Positions 34,259 to 43,055 of a DNA stretch of 64,000 nucleotides are shown here, in pieces (positions within the stretch are counted from its first letter, which is position 1; every line of letters starts with the position of its first letter). Origin of the DNA: Nocardiopsis endophytica (lineage in GTDB: Bacteria > Actinomycetota > Actinomycetes > Streptosporangiales > Streptosporangiaceae). The notes under the pieces are model-generated. The model saw only the letters and a list, made by a program, of their open reading frames with translations. It was not told the origin of the DNA and made no database searches. The position numbers and the translations under genes are program-made. The DNA lies in the NCBI RefSeq assembly GCF_027706725.1, contig NZ_JAQFWQ010000021.1, positions 1 to 64,000 on the forward strand, in the 5' to 3' direction.

Positions 34259-35874
34259 CCACGCTGCATCCGGCCCCCGAGCACCACCAGGGGTTCGCCC
34301 GCCTGCCCCGGCGCTCCGGGGCCGTGGTGGAGGGCCTGCCCCGGCCCTTCACCGAAGCCCTCATCGACCACCCCCCGAACTCGGTGGCCTGGTGGCGCGG
34401 CCGCTGGGTCGTCTCGGCCACCGCGTGGGGCGGCCGTGACCTGGCCGCCGCCGTGCCCGGCGGGGCCTGGGAGACCGTGGCCGCACCCCCGGGCTGGGCC
34501 CGCCGCCCTATGACCGGCGACTCTGGCGACGCACTGAGTTGCCTGCTCCACGATCCGTCCGAGGACGGCGGCGAGCAGATCGCCCTGGGCCCCGACGGGT
34601 GGTCCACGCTGCGCGGCGGAGTGGAGCTGGGCACCGTCGCCGACTGGAACGGAGCCGACCTGGCCGTGCACGACCCCGTCCACCGGCACGCCTCGGCCCT
34701 CGGCCCGAACGGGGCCTTGCTGTCCGTGGCCGACGGGCGGCTGCGCGGCGGCACCGGTGCCGGACGGTGGTCGGTGCCCCTGCCGCCCGGCTGCACCGTC
34801 AGCCTCATCTCCTGCTCGCCCGGCCGCGCGCACGCGCTGGTCGTGGTCCGCAACCGCTCCGACTTCCAGACGCACGTCTTCCGCACCGCCGACGGCACGA
34901 GCGCGGGACCGCACTCCCTACGCGAGGTGCTGCAGCCCGTCGCGGCCTGGATCGATGAGCACCGGGCCGTCCTCGTGCGCGAGCGGTGGCCCCGCCTGGA
35001 GCCTGTCGTGTGGAACTGGGCGACCGGGGAGTGCGAGCCGGTGTGGGAGGCGGGTGCGCTGGGCACCGTCCGCTCGCTCGCCGCCTCCCCCGACGGGGAC
35101 GTCGCCTACGCCGCCTCCACCCCGTGGGTGCCTCGCAACCTCTTTCCCCTTGACGCACCCGCCCCCGGCGCCGACCCCGAACGGGCCCAGGTGCGCACCG
35201 AGGTCGTGGACAACGCGGGCCAGCCCGTGCCCTGTGTGGTGCACGACCCGCCGACTGCTCCGCGGGCGACCTGCCTGGTGTTCCCCGGCGGGCCGCACGA
35301 GCCGGTGTGGTCCGAGTACGCCCCGCTGGTGGACGTGCTGTCCGCCGCAGGGTGGCGGGTGGTCAAGGTGAACGTGCGCTCCAGCGGGCTGCGCGAGGCG
35401 CGCTTCCGGCCCCGCTCCGCCTTCCGGTACGGCGTCGACGACGTCGCCGACGCCTGCGCCGCCGCCCGCGCGCTCGCCGCCGGGCCGGTGGTCTCCCTGG
35501 GCATGAGCTACGGCGGGTCGATCGCCTCGGCCTGCGCCGGAACGCTGCCCGAGGCCGTCGGCGCCGTGGTGCTGGCCGGGTTCGTCAGCCCCTGCGACGT
35601 CGCCGACAGCCGCTACGGCCCCGTCCGCGAGTTCGCCGCGTTCGCCTTCGGGGAGCGGCTCGGTGACCGTCCGCGCCGCCTCGGCACCCCCCACTTCATC
35701 GCCCACGGAGAGAAGGACGACAGGATCCCCGTCGCGTCCCTGGAGCACTACCGCCACCACGACGGCGCGGACCTCCTCCGCCTGCCGGGCGAGGGCCACG
35801 GGATCCACACCGACAGCGCCGCTCGCGCTGTCTACCCCGCGATGCTGCACTGGATGGAAGGCGTGATCTCGTGA
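34255..35874 (+). CDS. S9 prolyl-oligopeptidase-family hydrolase
   Basis: 539 aa, ATG at 34255 (ATGA overlap with the MFS stop). An N-terminal beta-propeller-like region of about 310 residues carries repeated Asp/Gly-rich turns (SPDGDVAYAAST and similar). It precedes an alpha/beta hydrolase domain with nucleophile Ser418 (GMSYGG), acid Asp489 (HGEKDDRIPV) and His515 (GEGHGIHT). The triad is intact. S9 peptidases cut short peptides, often after Pro. The precursor has a Pro at residue 25, just before the core, so leader removal is an attractive role. Lack of a signal peptide fits cytoplasmic processing. Confidence 0.88.
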   Translation: MTTLHPAPEHHQGFARLPRRSGAVVEGLPRPFTEALIDHPPNSVAWWRGRWVVSATAWGGRDLAAAVPGGAWETVAAPPGWARRPMTGDSGDALSCLLHDPSEDGGEQIALGPDGWSTLRGGVELGTVADWNGADLAVHDPVHRHASALGPNGALLSVADGRLRGGTGAGRWSVPLPPGCTVSLISCSPGRAHALVVVRNRSDFQTHVFRTADGTSAGPHSLREVLQPVAAWIDEHRAVLVRERWPRLEPVVWNWATGECEPVWEAGALGTVRSLAASPDGDVAYAASTPWVPRNLFPLDAPAPGADPERAQVRTEVVDNAGQPVPCVVHDPPTAPRATCLVFPGGPHEPVWSEYAPLVDVLSAAGWRVVKVNVRSSGLREARFRPRSAFRYGVDDVADACAAARALAAGPVVSLGMSYGGSIASACAGTLPEAVGAVVLAGFVSPCDVADSRYGPVREFAAFAFGERLGDRPRRLGTPHFIAHGEKDDRIPVASLEHYRHHDGADLLRLPGEGHGIHTDSAARAVYPAMLHWMEGVIS

Positions 35875-36461
35875 CACAGGCAGTGCACAGCGACATGGCC
35901 GGGATCGTTCCGCCCCGGGTGATCGAGGCCGAGGAGTGCGCCCGGCGCGAGGACTACGAGCTGTCCAGTTCCCGCGAGACCGGGGCGCTGCTGCGGGTGC
36001 TCGCCGCGAGCAAGCCCGGCGGCCGCATCCTGGAACTGGGTACCGGTGTGGGCGTCGGCGCCGCGTGGATCCTCGACGGCATGACCCCCGACGCCCGTCT
36101 GGACACCGTGGAGGTCCACGAGGAGGCGTGCGCGTTCGCCAGCGGCATCCTGGCCGGAGACGAACGCGTCGAGGTGCACTGCGCCGACACCCGGGAGTGG
36201 ATGCGCGCCAATGCCGGCGCCGGGTACGACCTCATCTTCGCCGACGCCGGGCACCCCAAGTTCTACGAGCGGGACCTGACCGTCGGACTCCTCGCCCCCG
36301 GCGGCATCCTCCTCGCCGACGACCTGCTGCCTCAGCCCAAGTGGGTGGACGAGCACCCGCGGCTGGTGGGGGAGTTCCGCAGCACCATCCATGAGGACGA
36401 GCGGCTCGCCACCGTCATGGTGGACTGGGCGTCCGGCCTGGCGCTGTCGGTGCGCCGGTAG
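35871..36461 (+). CDS. O-methyltransferase-like SAM enzyme
   Basis: 196 aa, GTG at 35871 overlapping the peptidase stop (GTGA). The SAM-binding motif LELGTGVGVGAAWIL is at about residues 54-68, and ARLDTVEVHEEAC gives the acidic ribose ligand. FADAGHPKFYERDL matches the YrrM/caffeoyl-CoA O-methyltransferase branch. It could methylate the Tyr hydroxyl, the Asp or C-terminal carboxyl, or another group of the modified peptide. The next gene starts 12 bases after its stop. Confidence 0.87.
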   Translation: MTQAVHSDMAGIVPPRVIEAEECARREDYELSSSRETGALLRVLAASKPGGRILELGTGVGVGAAWILDGMTPDARLDTVEVHEEACAFASGILAGDERVEVHCADTREWMRANAGAGYDLIFADAGHPKFYERDLTVGLLAPGGILLADDLLPQPKWVDEHPRLVGEFRSTIHEDERLATVMVDWASGLALSVRR

Positions 36462-36473
36462 GCGGGGCGGCAG

Positions 36474-37931
36474 ATGACCGGAGCAGCCTCCCCTGCGGGC
36501 CGGGCCCACACCGCACCCGCCCCCACCGCCGCACCAGCCGCCCGCGGCGCCTCCGGCGGCCGTGACGGGCTGGACGGCCGCGCGGCGGCGCGGCTCCTCG
36601 CACCGCTCGCCGACCGGGTCCACCGCCCTGGCGACCCCGCCTATCGGGATGCCCTGCGGCTGTGGAACACCCGGACCGCCGCCGAGCCCGCCGCGGTGGT
36701 GCGCCCCGCCACGGCCGATGAGGCCGCCCGCGCCGTGCTGGCGGCGCGCGAGGCGGGCCTGGAGCCCTCCGTCCGCGGCGGCGGCCACCACGTCGCGGGC
36801 GGCGCGGTCCGCACCGACGGCGTGGTCGTCGACATGCGCGGCCTCGACCGGGTCGTGCTGGACCCGGGCACCGGCCGGGTCACCGCTGGCGCCGGGGCCA
36901 CCTGGCGCGACGTCGCGGCGGCCACCGTCCCGTACGGACGGGCCGTCCCGACCGGCAACGCGCCTTCGACGGGCGTAGTGGGCGTCGCGCTCGGCGGCGG
37001 CATCGGCGTGTTCACCCGGGCCTGGGGGCTCACCTGCGACCGGGTGGTGCGGGTCGGGCTGGTGGACCCCGAGGGGCGCCGCCGCGACGTGGGCCCCGAC
37101 CGGGACCCTGACCTGTTCTGGCTCGCCCGCGGGGCCGGGCGCGGCATCGGGGTGGTGACCGAGATCGAGTTCGACACCCGCCCCGTCGCCCCCGAGATCG
37201 CCACCGCCCAGGCCTTCTACCCGCTCTCGGACGCCGTCGACGTGCTCGAAGCCTTCGCCCGCGCCGTGGGGGCGAGCCCCGACCAGGTGAGCCCGCAGGC
37301 CACCCTCCGCCGTCTCCCCGACTCAGCCGGCCTCCCGCCCGCCCTGCGCGGGCGGTGGCTGGTGGCCGTCGGAGCGGCCTACGCCGGGCCGCCCCACGAG
37401 GCCGGCCCCGTCCTGGAGCCGTTCCGGCGCCTGGGCGAACCCGTGGCCGACCTCAGTGGCGACCACCCGGTCCAGGAACCCGCCCAGCCGTGGCGCAGCA
37501 CCCTGCGCGCCCACTCCTTCGGGGCGTTCCTCGACGCGCTCGGCCCGGCGACGGTGCGCACCATTGCCGCCGCCTTCGGCGGGGGCCGCCCGCCAGGGGC
37601 GTCCGTGACCCTGCGCAGCATGGGTGGGGCCGCGGCCGAGGCCGACGACGACGCCACCGCCTTCGCCCACCGGCGCGCGCGCTTCCTCCTCACCGCCCAG
37701 GCGGAGTGGGACGATCCCCGTGACGACGAGGCGTGCACCGCCTGGTGCGAGGCACTGGAGCGCTCCGTGCGCAGCGAAGGGGCCACGGGCGTCTACGGCA
37801 ACTTCTGCGCCGACCTGGAGGGCTTCGCCGCCCGGCGGGCCGACGCCTACGGCGCGACCGACCGGATCGACGCGATCCTGCGGCGGCACGACCCCGACGG
37901 GGTTTTCCGGGGGATGGCGATGCGGCCGTGA
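36474..37931 (+). CDS. BBE-like FAD-linked oxidase
   Basis: 485 aa, ATG at 36474. The first 35 residues are Ala/Pro-rich. The FAD_binding_4 domain has RGGGHHVAGGAV (101-112), where His105 is the usual covalent 8-alpha FAD anchor. The second anchor of berberine-bridge enzymes, a Cys in a GxCP-type loop, is Ala163 here (GNAPSTGVVG), so flavin is probably attached once only. The BBE C-terminal box appears as VYGNFCADL. Such oxidases desaturate or cross-link natural products. In this operon, oxidation of Cys/azoline or Tyr in the peptide is possible. It overlaps the next gene by 4 bases. Confidence 0.87.
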   Translation: MTGAASPAGRAHTAPAPTAAPAARGASGGRDGLDGRAAARLLAPLADRVHRPGDPAYRDALRLWNTRTAAEPAAVVRPATADEAARAVLAAREAGLEPSVRGGGHHVAGGAVRTDGVVVDMRGLDRVVLDPGTGRVTAGAGATWRDVAAATVPYGRAVPTGNAPSTGVVGVALGGGIGVFTRAWGLTCDRVVRVGLVDPEGRRRDVGPDRDPDLFWLARGAGRGIGVVTEIEFDTRPVAPEIATAQAFYPLSDAVDVLEAFARAVGASPDQVSPQATLRRLPDSAGLPPALRGRWLVAVGAAYAGPPHEAGPVLEPFRRLGEPVADLSGDHPVQEPAQPWRSTLRAHSFGAFLDALGPATVRTIAAAFGGGRPPGASVTLRSMGGAAAEADDDATAFAHRRARFLLTAQAEWDDPRDDEACTAWCEALERSVRSEGATGVYGNFCADLEGFAARRADAYGATDRIDAILRRHDPDGVFRGMAMRP

Positions 37932-38980
37932 ACGGGTCGAGCGCCCCCGGGACGAGCCGGGGACACGGTCCCGCGCACCGCCCGAGCGGCCGTCCGGACG
38001 TGCTGGTCTGCCGGATCAGGAGCGCGACCACCGCAGGCCGGACCGGCGCGGCCGCGCGGCTGGCCGCCCGCCTGGCCGAAGCGGCGCCCGAGGTGCAGGG
38101 CTGGTGCGACTACGTCGCTGCGGGCTGTCGCAGTCTGGAGGGCGACCCGCAGGCGGCGCTGGCGATGTTGGACCGCAGCGAGCAGGACGGTGGCTGGTGG
38201 GCCGACGCCCTGCTGGACGATGCCTCCCTGCGCCCGGTATGGGAGCTGCCCGGCGCGCCGGAGCTGCGCGAACGCGTGGCGCGGCGGTACGCGCCGGTCG
38301 CCGCGGCGGCGAGGCCGCGCCGCGTCTGGCTTCAGCGGCCCGAACGGCCGCAGGCCGCCGTCGTCGCCCTGCACGGCAACGGCCCCCTGCCCATCGGCCT
38401 CCTGGCCCGGCTATGGCGGGAGCTGCCCGGCGTCGCCGTCCTCGCCGTGCGGTCGGGCGCCCTCATCGCGCCGGACGTGGCCGTGTGGCGCGGCGGGGAG
38501 GAGGCGGTGCGCACGGTGTCCGAAGGCGTGGACGAGGCACGCGGCGCGGTGCCGCAGGCGCCCCTGGCGGTGGTCGGGCTCGGCGCGGGTGCGGGGCTCG
38601 CAAGCCGGGTCGCCGTGCGGCGCTCCGGAGCGGTCGCCGGTGCGGTGGCGGTCGCCCCGGTCCTGCCCGCGCAGGGGCCGTACCCGGACGCCGAGGCGGA
38701 CGCCTCGCGGCCCGCGCCGCGGGTCCTGGTCCTCGGCGACGGAGAGGACGGCTCGCAGGCCGGGATCGACGGCTACGCGGACTGGGCACGCGGCCGCGGC
38801 GTCGACGTACGGATGTGGCACCGTCCGGGGCTCGGGCACGCCTTCCCCGCCGAGTTCGGGCCGGACATGGGGGAGGCGCTCCGCCTGGTCCTGGAAGGGG
38901 CCCCAGCATCGGCGGACCGGGCGGCGGGCGGGACGGGGCTCCAGGGTGCCTTTGGACCCGGAACGGAGGCGAGCGGATGA
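37928..38980 (+). CDS. Alpha/beta-hydrolase-fold protein lacking the nucleophile
   Basis: 350 aa, GTG at 37928 (GTGA overlap). An N-terminal helical region (35-125) precedes an alpha/beta hydrolase core beginning at AAVVALHGNGPLP. The nucleophile elbow, normally GxSxG, reads VVGLGAGAG (215-223), with Gly219 in place of Ser. The acid (LGDGEDG, Asp271) and the histidine (GLGHAFP, His304) are kept. It therefore cannot act as an ordinary serine hydrolase. Bottromycin BotH is a known alpha/beta-hydrolase homologue without catalytic Ser that epimerises an Asp beside a thiazoline. This core has Asp31 two residues after Cys29, so a parallel role is conceivable. Confidence 0.82.
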   Translation: MNGSSAPGTSRGHGPAHRPSGRPDVLVCRIRSATTAGRTGAAARLAARLAEAAPEVQGWCDYVAAGCRSLEGDPQAALAMLDRSEQDGGWWADALLDDASLRPVWELPGAPELRERVARRYAPVAAAARPRRVWLQRPERPQAAVVALHGNGPLPIGLLARLWRELPGVAVLAVRSGALIAPDVAVWRGGEEAVRTVSEGVDEARGAVPQAPLAVVGLGAGAGLASRVAVRRSGAVAGAVAVAPVLPAQGPYPDAEADASRPAPRVLVLGDGEDGSQAGIDGYADWARGRGVDVRMWHRPGLGHAFPAEFGPDMGEALRLVLEGAPASADRAAGGTGLQGAFGPGTEASG

Positions 38981-39549
38981 GCGAACGGACGTGGACGGCA
39001 CCGCCGCAGACCACAGCGCTGCCGGGCCAGGGTCCGGATGCCCGGCCGAATGGAGGCGGGAAGGCGGACGCCGACCGGTTCAAGCGCGTGTTCCGGCATC
39101 ACCCGGCGGGCGTGGCGGTGGTCACCTTCCGCACCCGGGCAGGACCGGCGGGCTTCACGGCCACGTCGGTGATCTCGGTGTCGGCGGACCCGCCGGTGCT
39201 CGCCTTCTCGGTGGCGAGCGGCACGTCCGCCCACGCGCTGGTGCGGACCGTGCCCCGCGTCGCGGTGAACCTGCTGGCCGAGGACCAGGCGGAGCTGGCC
39301 CGGCGGTTCGCCGCCCACGGCGCCGATCGGTTCGCCGGGTGTCCCTGGCGGGAGCTTCCCACGGGCGAGCCGGTGCTGAGCGGTACGGTTTCCTGGCTGA
39401 GCGGGTCGCTCCTGGGCTTGGTAGAGGCGGGTTCGAGCCTGATCGCGACCGTAGAGGTGCACGAGGCCCACCGGAACCGCCCGGCCAGGCCGCTGGTCTA
39501 TGCCGACCGCACCTTCCGCACCCTCGGAGGCGAGGCGCGAACACACTGA
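38977..39549 (+). CDS. Flavin reductase-like protein (FMN-binding split barrel)
   Basis: 190 aa, ATG at 38977 overlapping the previous stop (ATGA). The core follows the flavin-reductase/HpaC pattern: FRHHPAGVAVVTFRTRAGPAGFTATSV, then SADPPVLAFSVASGTSAHAL, VAVNLLAEDQAELARRFA and the C-terminal RPLVYADRTFRTL. It would supply reduced flavin to a two-component oxygenase, or act as a small flavin oxidase itself. Possible partners are the BBE-like oxidase in the operon or the monooxygenase at 28127, although neither family normally needs free reduced flavin. It is the last gene of the operon. Confidence 0.88.
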   Translation: MSERTWTAPPQTTALPGQGPDARPNGGGKADADRFKRVFRHHPAGVAVVTFRTRAGPAGFTATSVISVSADPPVLAFSVASGTSAHALVRTVPRVAVNLLAEDQAELARRFAAHGADRFAGCPWRELPTGEPVLSGTVSWLSGSLLGLVEAGSSLIATVEVHEAHRNRPARPLVYADRTFRTLGGEARTH

Positions 39550-39767
39550 ATGGAGCCATTGGACGGCCTATGGCATGATGTCCGCTGCGGGGCCGGATAG
39601 CCAGAGAAGAACATGCGCGATCGCACTGGGCTAGTCGGGTGCGTGACATACCAATCTCGCGTGTCGCCCCGCTCTTGACCAGCGAAAATGCTGGAGCAAG
39701 AGAAGAGTCCGCAGGTCCTCCTTACCGGGCTATCGAGCGTCGAGCGGAGTCCACCGCGCGGGCCCCA

Positions 39768-40283
39768 TCATCGCGGTGCGGGCGGCTGGGTGGCGTGGGC
39801 GCGTAGCTCTCCGTCATCGTCTGAGGGCCGCCGCCATCGGATGATCACGTCGCGGCTCCCGCCCATGGTGGGTACGAACCGGAACGTCATCGTCTCCCGC
39901 GGCCCCAGGGCCTCCCTCGACTCCCCGTGCACGCATTCGCCCTCGACGCTGACATCCAGGGCCGTGCCGGTGTCGTCGTCGTGGACCAGCCGGTAGCGGG
40001 ATCCCTGGTCGTGCTCGATGCGCCACGGCACCACGTAGCGGTCCGCCTCCTCCTGCGCGAGCCGGGCCATGGTCTCATCGGCCCGGGCGGTGCGCCGGGC
40101 CGCTTCGGCGGAGACGTCCGCGGCCTGGGCCGCCCGGGCCGCGTGCTTCGCGGAGGCCTCGGCGGCCCGCCGCGATCCGCCGGCGCTGGCCGCGTTCCAC
40201 CAGCTGATCGCGAGCGCGGCGAGCGCCACGGCGGCGGCGACGGCCGCCGCGACGTCGCCGACATCGATCGGAGCGAGCCGCAT
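39768..40283 (-). CDS. Membrane-anchored hypothetical protein
   Basis: 171 aa, ATG at 40283. The frame is open to 40418, but the ATG at 40283 opens directly into the membrane part. One membrane helix (VAAAVAAAVALAALAISWW, about 9-28), then an Ala/Arg-rich coiled-coil stretch to about 75 (RRAAEASAKHAARAAQAADV), then a beta-rich cytoplasmic domain (PWRIEHDQGSRYRLVHDDDT, ETMTFRFVPTMGGSRDVIIR). No family recognised. The ribosome site is weak. It is divergent from the methyltransferase at 40381. Confidence 0.7.
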   Translation of the reverse strand: MRLAPIDVGDVAAAVAAAVALAALAISWWNAASAGGSRRAAEASAKHAARAAQAADVSAEAARRTARADETMARLAQEEADRYVVPWRIEHDQGSRYRLVHDDDTGTALDVSVEGECVHGESREALGPRETMTFRFVPTMGGSRDVIIRWRRPSDDDGELRAHATQPPAPR

Positions 40284-40380
40284 GCAGGAAACGTAGCCGG
40301 ACACCCGCCCTCGGGGCATGTGCCGTTCGGGCCGGAAAACCAGTGGCACCGGTCCCGGTGCGGCGGCGATGCTCCCCTGC

Positions 40381-41034
40381 ATGGAACGACACGATCCGCC
40401 GCTTCCCCCTGATCCCAAGGACGTCGTGCGGCACGGCTACAACGCCGTCTCGATGCTCTACCGCCGCGCGGACGAGGACCACGTCTACGCCGACTGGATC
40501 GCCGACCTCGACGCCCGCCTTCCACGCCGCGCGACCGTGTTGGACCTGGGCTGCGGCTGCGGGGTCCCCGTCGCCCGCGCGCTGGACAGGGCCGGGCACG
40601 CGGTCACCGGGGTCGACATCAGCGACGTCCAGATCGACCGCGCCCGCAGCCTGGTCCCCGGCGCCTACTTCATCCGGGCGGACGCGGCGCGGGTCGCCTT
40701 CCCCGACCGCGGATTCGACGCGGTCGTCTGCCTCTACTCGCTCATCCACATGCCGCTGCGGGACCAGCGGCGCCTCCTCCTCCGCATCGCCCGCTGGCTG
40801 CGGCCGGGAGGGCGCCTGCTCGCCACCGTCGGCCAACAGGCCTGGACGGGCACCGAGGACGGCTGGCTCGGCGGCCCCGCGCCCATGTGGTGGAGCCACG
40901 CCGACTCCGACACCTACGCCGAATGGATCGCCGAGGCGGGGTTGACGGTGACGGACCGGCGAATCGTCCCCGAAGGGGAATCGGCGCACGCTCTGTTCTG
41001 GGCGCGCAGCCCCCTCGGCGACGGTTTCGTGTGA
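40381..41034 (+). CDS. Class I SAM-dependent methyltransferase
   Basis: 217 aa, ATG at 40381. SAM motif VLDLGCGCGVPVARAL near residue 49, VTGVDISDVQIDRARS next, and DAVVCLYSLIHMPLRDQRRL for the post-motif region. This is the UbiE/methyltransferase-11 type. The Cys in GCGCG is common in this branch. Substrate unknown. It stands alone between a divergent membrane protein and the Pro-rich protein at 41242. Confidence 0.87.
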   Translation: MERHDPPLPPDPKDVVRHGYNAVSMLYRRADEDHVYADWIADLDARLPRRATVLDLGCGCGVPVARALDRAGHAVTGVDISDVQIDRARSLVPGAYFIRADAARVAFPDRGFDAVVCLYSLIHMPLRDQRRLLLRIARWLRPGGRLLATVGQQAWTGTEDGWLGGPAPMWWSHADSDTYAEWIAEAGLTVTDRRIVPEGESAHALFWARSPLGDGFV

Positions 41035-41241
41035 GGCGCGGATCCGGGGGCCGGGGAGAGGGCGCGGGGACAGGCCATCGGGGCCCGTGATCGCCGGGGC
41101 CGTGCGTCGGCGGTGTACGTTCCCACCTGCGAATTTCCATCTGGGTCGAAGCGAGTTGAGGCGCGGTCGCGCGGCCGGTGAGAATTCGCTGTTCAGGGAC
41201 GCCGTGACGCCCCTACCCCCATCACGATGAGAGAAGGCCAC

Positions 41242-42858
41242 GTGCACCCGACCGGTCCACACCAGCCGCCGGGGCCGCCGTCCGGGCCGCAGCCCGGCCA
41301 GCGCGGCCAGCAGCCACCGCCAGGAGATCCGCCCCCGCCGCCTCAACCGTCCCCCGAGCAGTCGCCTCCGAACCCTTCTCCCGGTCACGCGCCGCCGCCC
41401 GGGGCCGGACCCGGAGCGCCGCCGGGGCCTCCGCCCGGCGGCCCCCATCCGCCGCCCGGCCCACCCGGTCCACCAGGCGTGCCCGGCCCCGGCGGGCCTG
41501 CGCAGGGCGGCCCGTACGGCCCTCCGCACGACGGCGCTCCCTACGGCGGCCCCCAGGGATCCGCGGCGGGCGGCCCGCCCCCAGGTGCGCCCGGCGGCCC
41601 CGGTGGCCCGCCGCCCGGCCCTCCCGGCGGCCCACCGCACGGCGGCCCGAAAAAGAAGAAGGGGTCCGGCGGGCTCATCGTCACGCTGATCGCCGTCCCG
41701 CTGGTCCTCGTGCTGGTCGGCGGCGCCGCCGGGGTCTGGTTCTTCACCGATATCCCCTTCCGGATGGGCATCCCCGGCGCCGTACCCCGCGGTGGCGGCG
41801 GCACCTTGGAAGGCCCCAGGAGCGTCGCCGACTTCGGTGTCTCCCCCGACTGGAACGGCGGGGACTACACCCTGTCGTCAATGGAGAGCAGCGAGGCCGC
41901 CGACCTTCGCACGCCCGGGGACGCCCATGAGTTCCTGGACGGCGACCTCACGGTGGAGGTCCAAGCGGTCGAGCCCCTCGCGCTGGACTCCTCGGCCGTC
42001 ACTCCGGACATGTACGCCACTCACCCGGGACTGGAGGACGGATTCACCGCCTATGCCCTCACGTTCAAGCTCTCCAACACCACCGACCGGGAGCTCGACC
42101 TGATCCACATGTCGGACAAGGCGGGAGCGGGCGATCTGATGACCGAGATCCCGCTTCTGGACGAGTCCTCGGACCTGTGGCCGACCAGTCTCGATCCCGG
42201 TTCGTCGGCCGAGATCCGGCGCACCTACGCGGTGCCCACCGCCTACGACTACGAGGCCGCCGTCCTCGAAGTACGCGGCCCCGGGACCGGTCCGGGACCG
42301 GACGACTTCCGCAACGACGAGGAGTTCCCTGGCTTCTACGGCTACTGGCTCCTCACTTTGACCTCGGACACCGTCACGGGCCCACTGGGCGACGACGTTC
42401 CCGGACGCGAGGCGAACGGCGCCGACGACATCGACGGGCTGATCGAGGCCACCGATGTCTGGCGGGCCGTGTCCCCGAGCGGACGCATGCTCGCCCTGCA
42501 CGGGACGCCCCTGGTGATGGGAATCGGCACCCCCACCTGGAACAACGACGCCAGCACGGATGACACCGACGCGTTCGTGGTCGACTACAAGGTCGAGAGC
42601 CCCTACAAGGCCCGGTCCTGGGAGTTCGCCGAAGCCGGGTTCCGCGTCTTCTACGGCGACGACATGAAGGAGGCCGACCTCTTCACCCCGGACGACGCCC
42701 CTCCCGCCCCCCAGCGGATCACTGCGGGCCAGGAGTGGGACGGCATGGTCGGCTTCGAGACGCCCAAGGGGTTCGAGGGGCCCGCCATCGTCGAGGTCAC
42801 CGGCCCCGGAACGGTGAACGGCGAGCAGCCGGTCAGGTACTGGTACGTGGAGGTCTGA
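41242..42858 (+). CDS. Pro/Gly-rich membrane-anchored protein with large outer domain
   Basis: 538 aa from the GTG at 41242 (AGAAGG just upstream). An ATG at 41227 has no ribosome site. Residues 1-135 are a Pro/Gly/His low-complexity region (PPGPPSGPQPGQRGQQPPPG), ending in KKKKGSGG, followed by one membrane helix (LIVTLIAVPLVLVLVGGAAG). The remaining 370 residues are acidic, beta-rich and outside the cell, with NTTDRELDLIHMSDK resembling DUF4352-like beta sandwiches. The topology is that of many actinobacterial envelope proteins. No function can be given. A perfect 26-bp palindrome follows the stop. Confidence 0.8.
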   Translation: MHPTGPHQPPGPPSGPQPGQRGQQPPPGDPPPPPQPSPEQSPPNPSPGHAPPPGAGPGAPPGPPPGGPHPPPGPPGPPGVPGPGGPAQGGPYGPPHDGAPYGGPQGSAAGGPPPGAPGGPGGPPPGPPGGPPHGGPKKKKGSGGLIVTLIAVPLVLVLVGGAAGVWFFTDIPFRMGIPGAVPRGGGGTLEGPRSVADFGVSPDWNGGDYTLSSMESSEAADLRTPGDAHEFLDGDLTVEVQAVEPLALDSSAVTPDMYATHPGLEDGFTAYALTFKLSNTTDRELDLIHMSDKAGAGDLMTEIPLLDESSDLWPTSLDPGSSAEIRRTYAVPTAYDYEAAVLEVRGPGTGPGPDDFRNDEEFPGFYGYWLLTLTSDTVTGPLGDDVPGREANGADDIDGLIEATDVWRAVSPSGRMLALHGTPLVMGIGTPTWNNDASTDDTDAFVVDYKVESPYKARSWEFAEAGFRVFYGDDMKEADLFTPDDAPPAPQRITAGQEWDGMVGFETPKGFEGPAIVEVTGPGTVNGEQPVRYWYVEV

Positions 42859-42874
42859 CGCGGAATCGGACGGC

Positions 42875-42900
42875 CGTTGCGGGGCGCGCGCCCCGCAACG
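42875..42900. terminator. 26-bp perfect palindrome, terminator
   Basis: A self-complementary 26-base run starting CGTTGCGGGGC lies 16 bases after the stop at 42858. Folded it makes an 11-bp stem with a GCGC centre, without a T tract. It very probably ends transcription of the Pro-rich membrane protein gene. Confidence 0.7.
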
Positions 42901-42913
42901 CCCGCCCCCGCGT

Positions 42914-42977
42914 CGTTGATCTCGGGAAATGCGCCCCTAAAAGCGGCCCGGAAGCGTCGTTTCTCCCGAGATCAACG
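42914..42977. repeat. Palindromic intergenic repeat family B
   Basis: CGTTGATCTCGGGA (42914-42927) and its exact complement (42964-42977) frame a 36-base centre. The core GATCTCG is shared with family A (23203-23272), where the flanks are GATGATCTCGACA. It lies between the convergent genes ending at 42858 and 43056, next to two terminator hairpins. Confidence 0.65.
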
Positions 42978-43011
42978 CCGAGTGCACCCGCCTATCGCGC
43001 GTCACTGCGCG

Positions 43012-43051
43012 CCGCCGCGCGCCGGGACCCCTGGGGCCCGGCGCGCGGCGG
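43012..43051. terminator. Terminator hairpin of the secreted protein gene
   Basis: CCGCCGCGCGCCGGG and its exact complement (15 bp) enclose a 10-base loop. The hairpin begins only 4 bases past the stop at 43056 of the minus-strand gene. Confidence 0.75.
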
Positions 43052-43055
43052 GGCC

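Noticed and set aside
39550-39767. Search for a tRNA or attachment site after the RiPP operon
   Set aside because: Only a 5-bp hairpin (CCAGC/GCTGG) was seen; no cloverleaf or direct repeat of the cluster's left edge.
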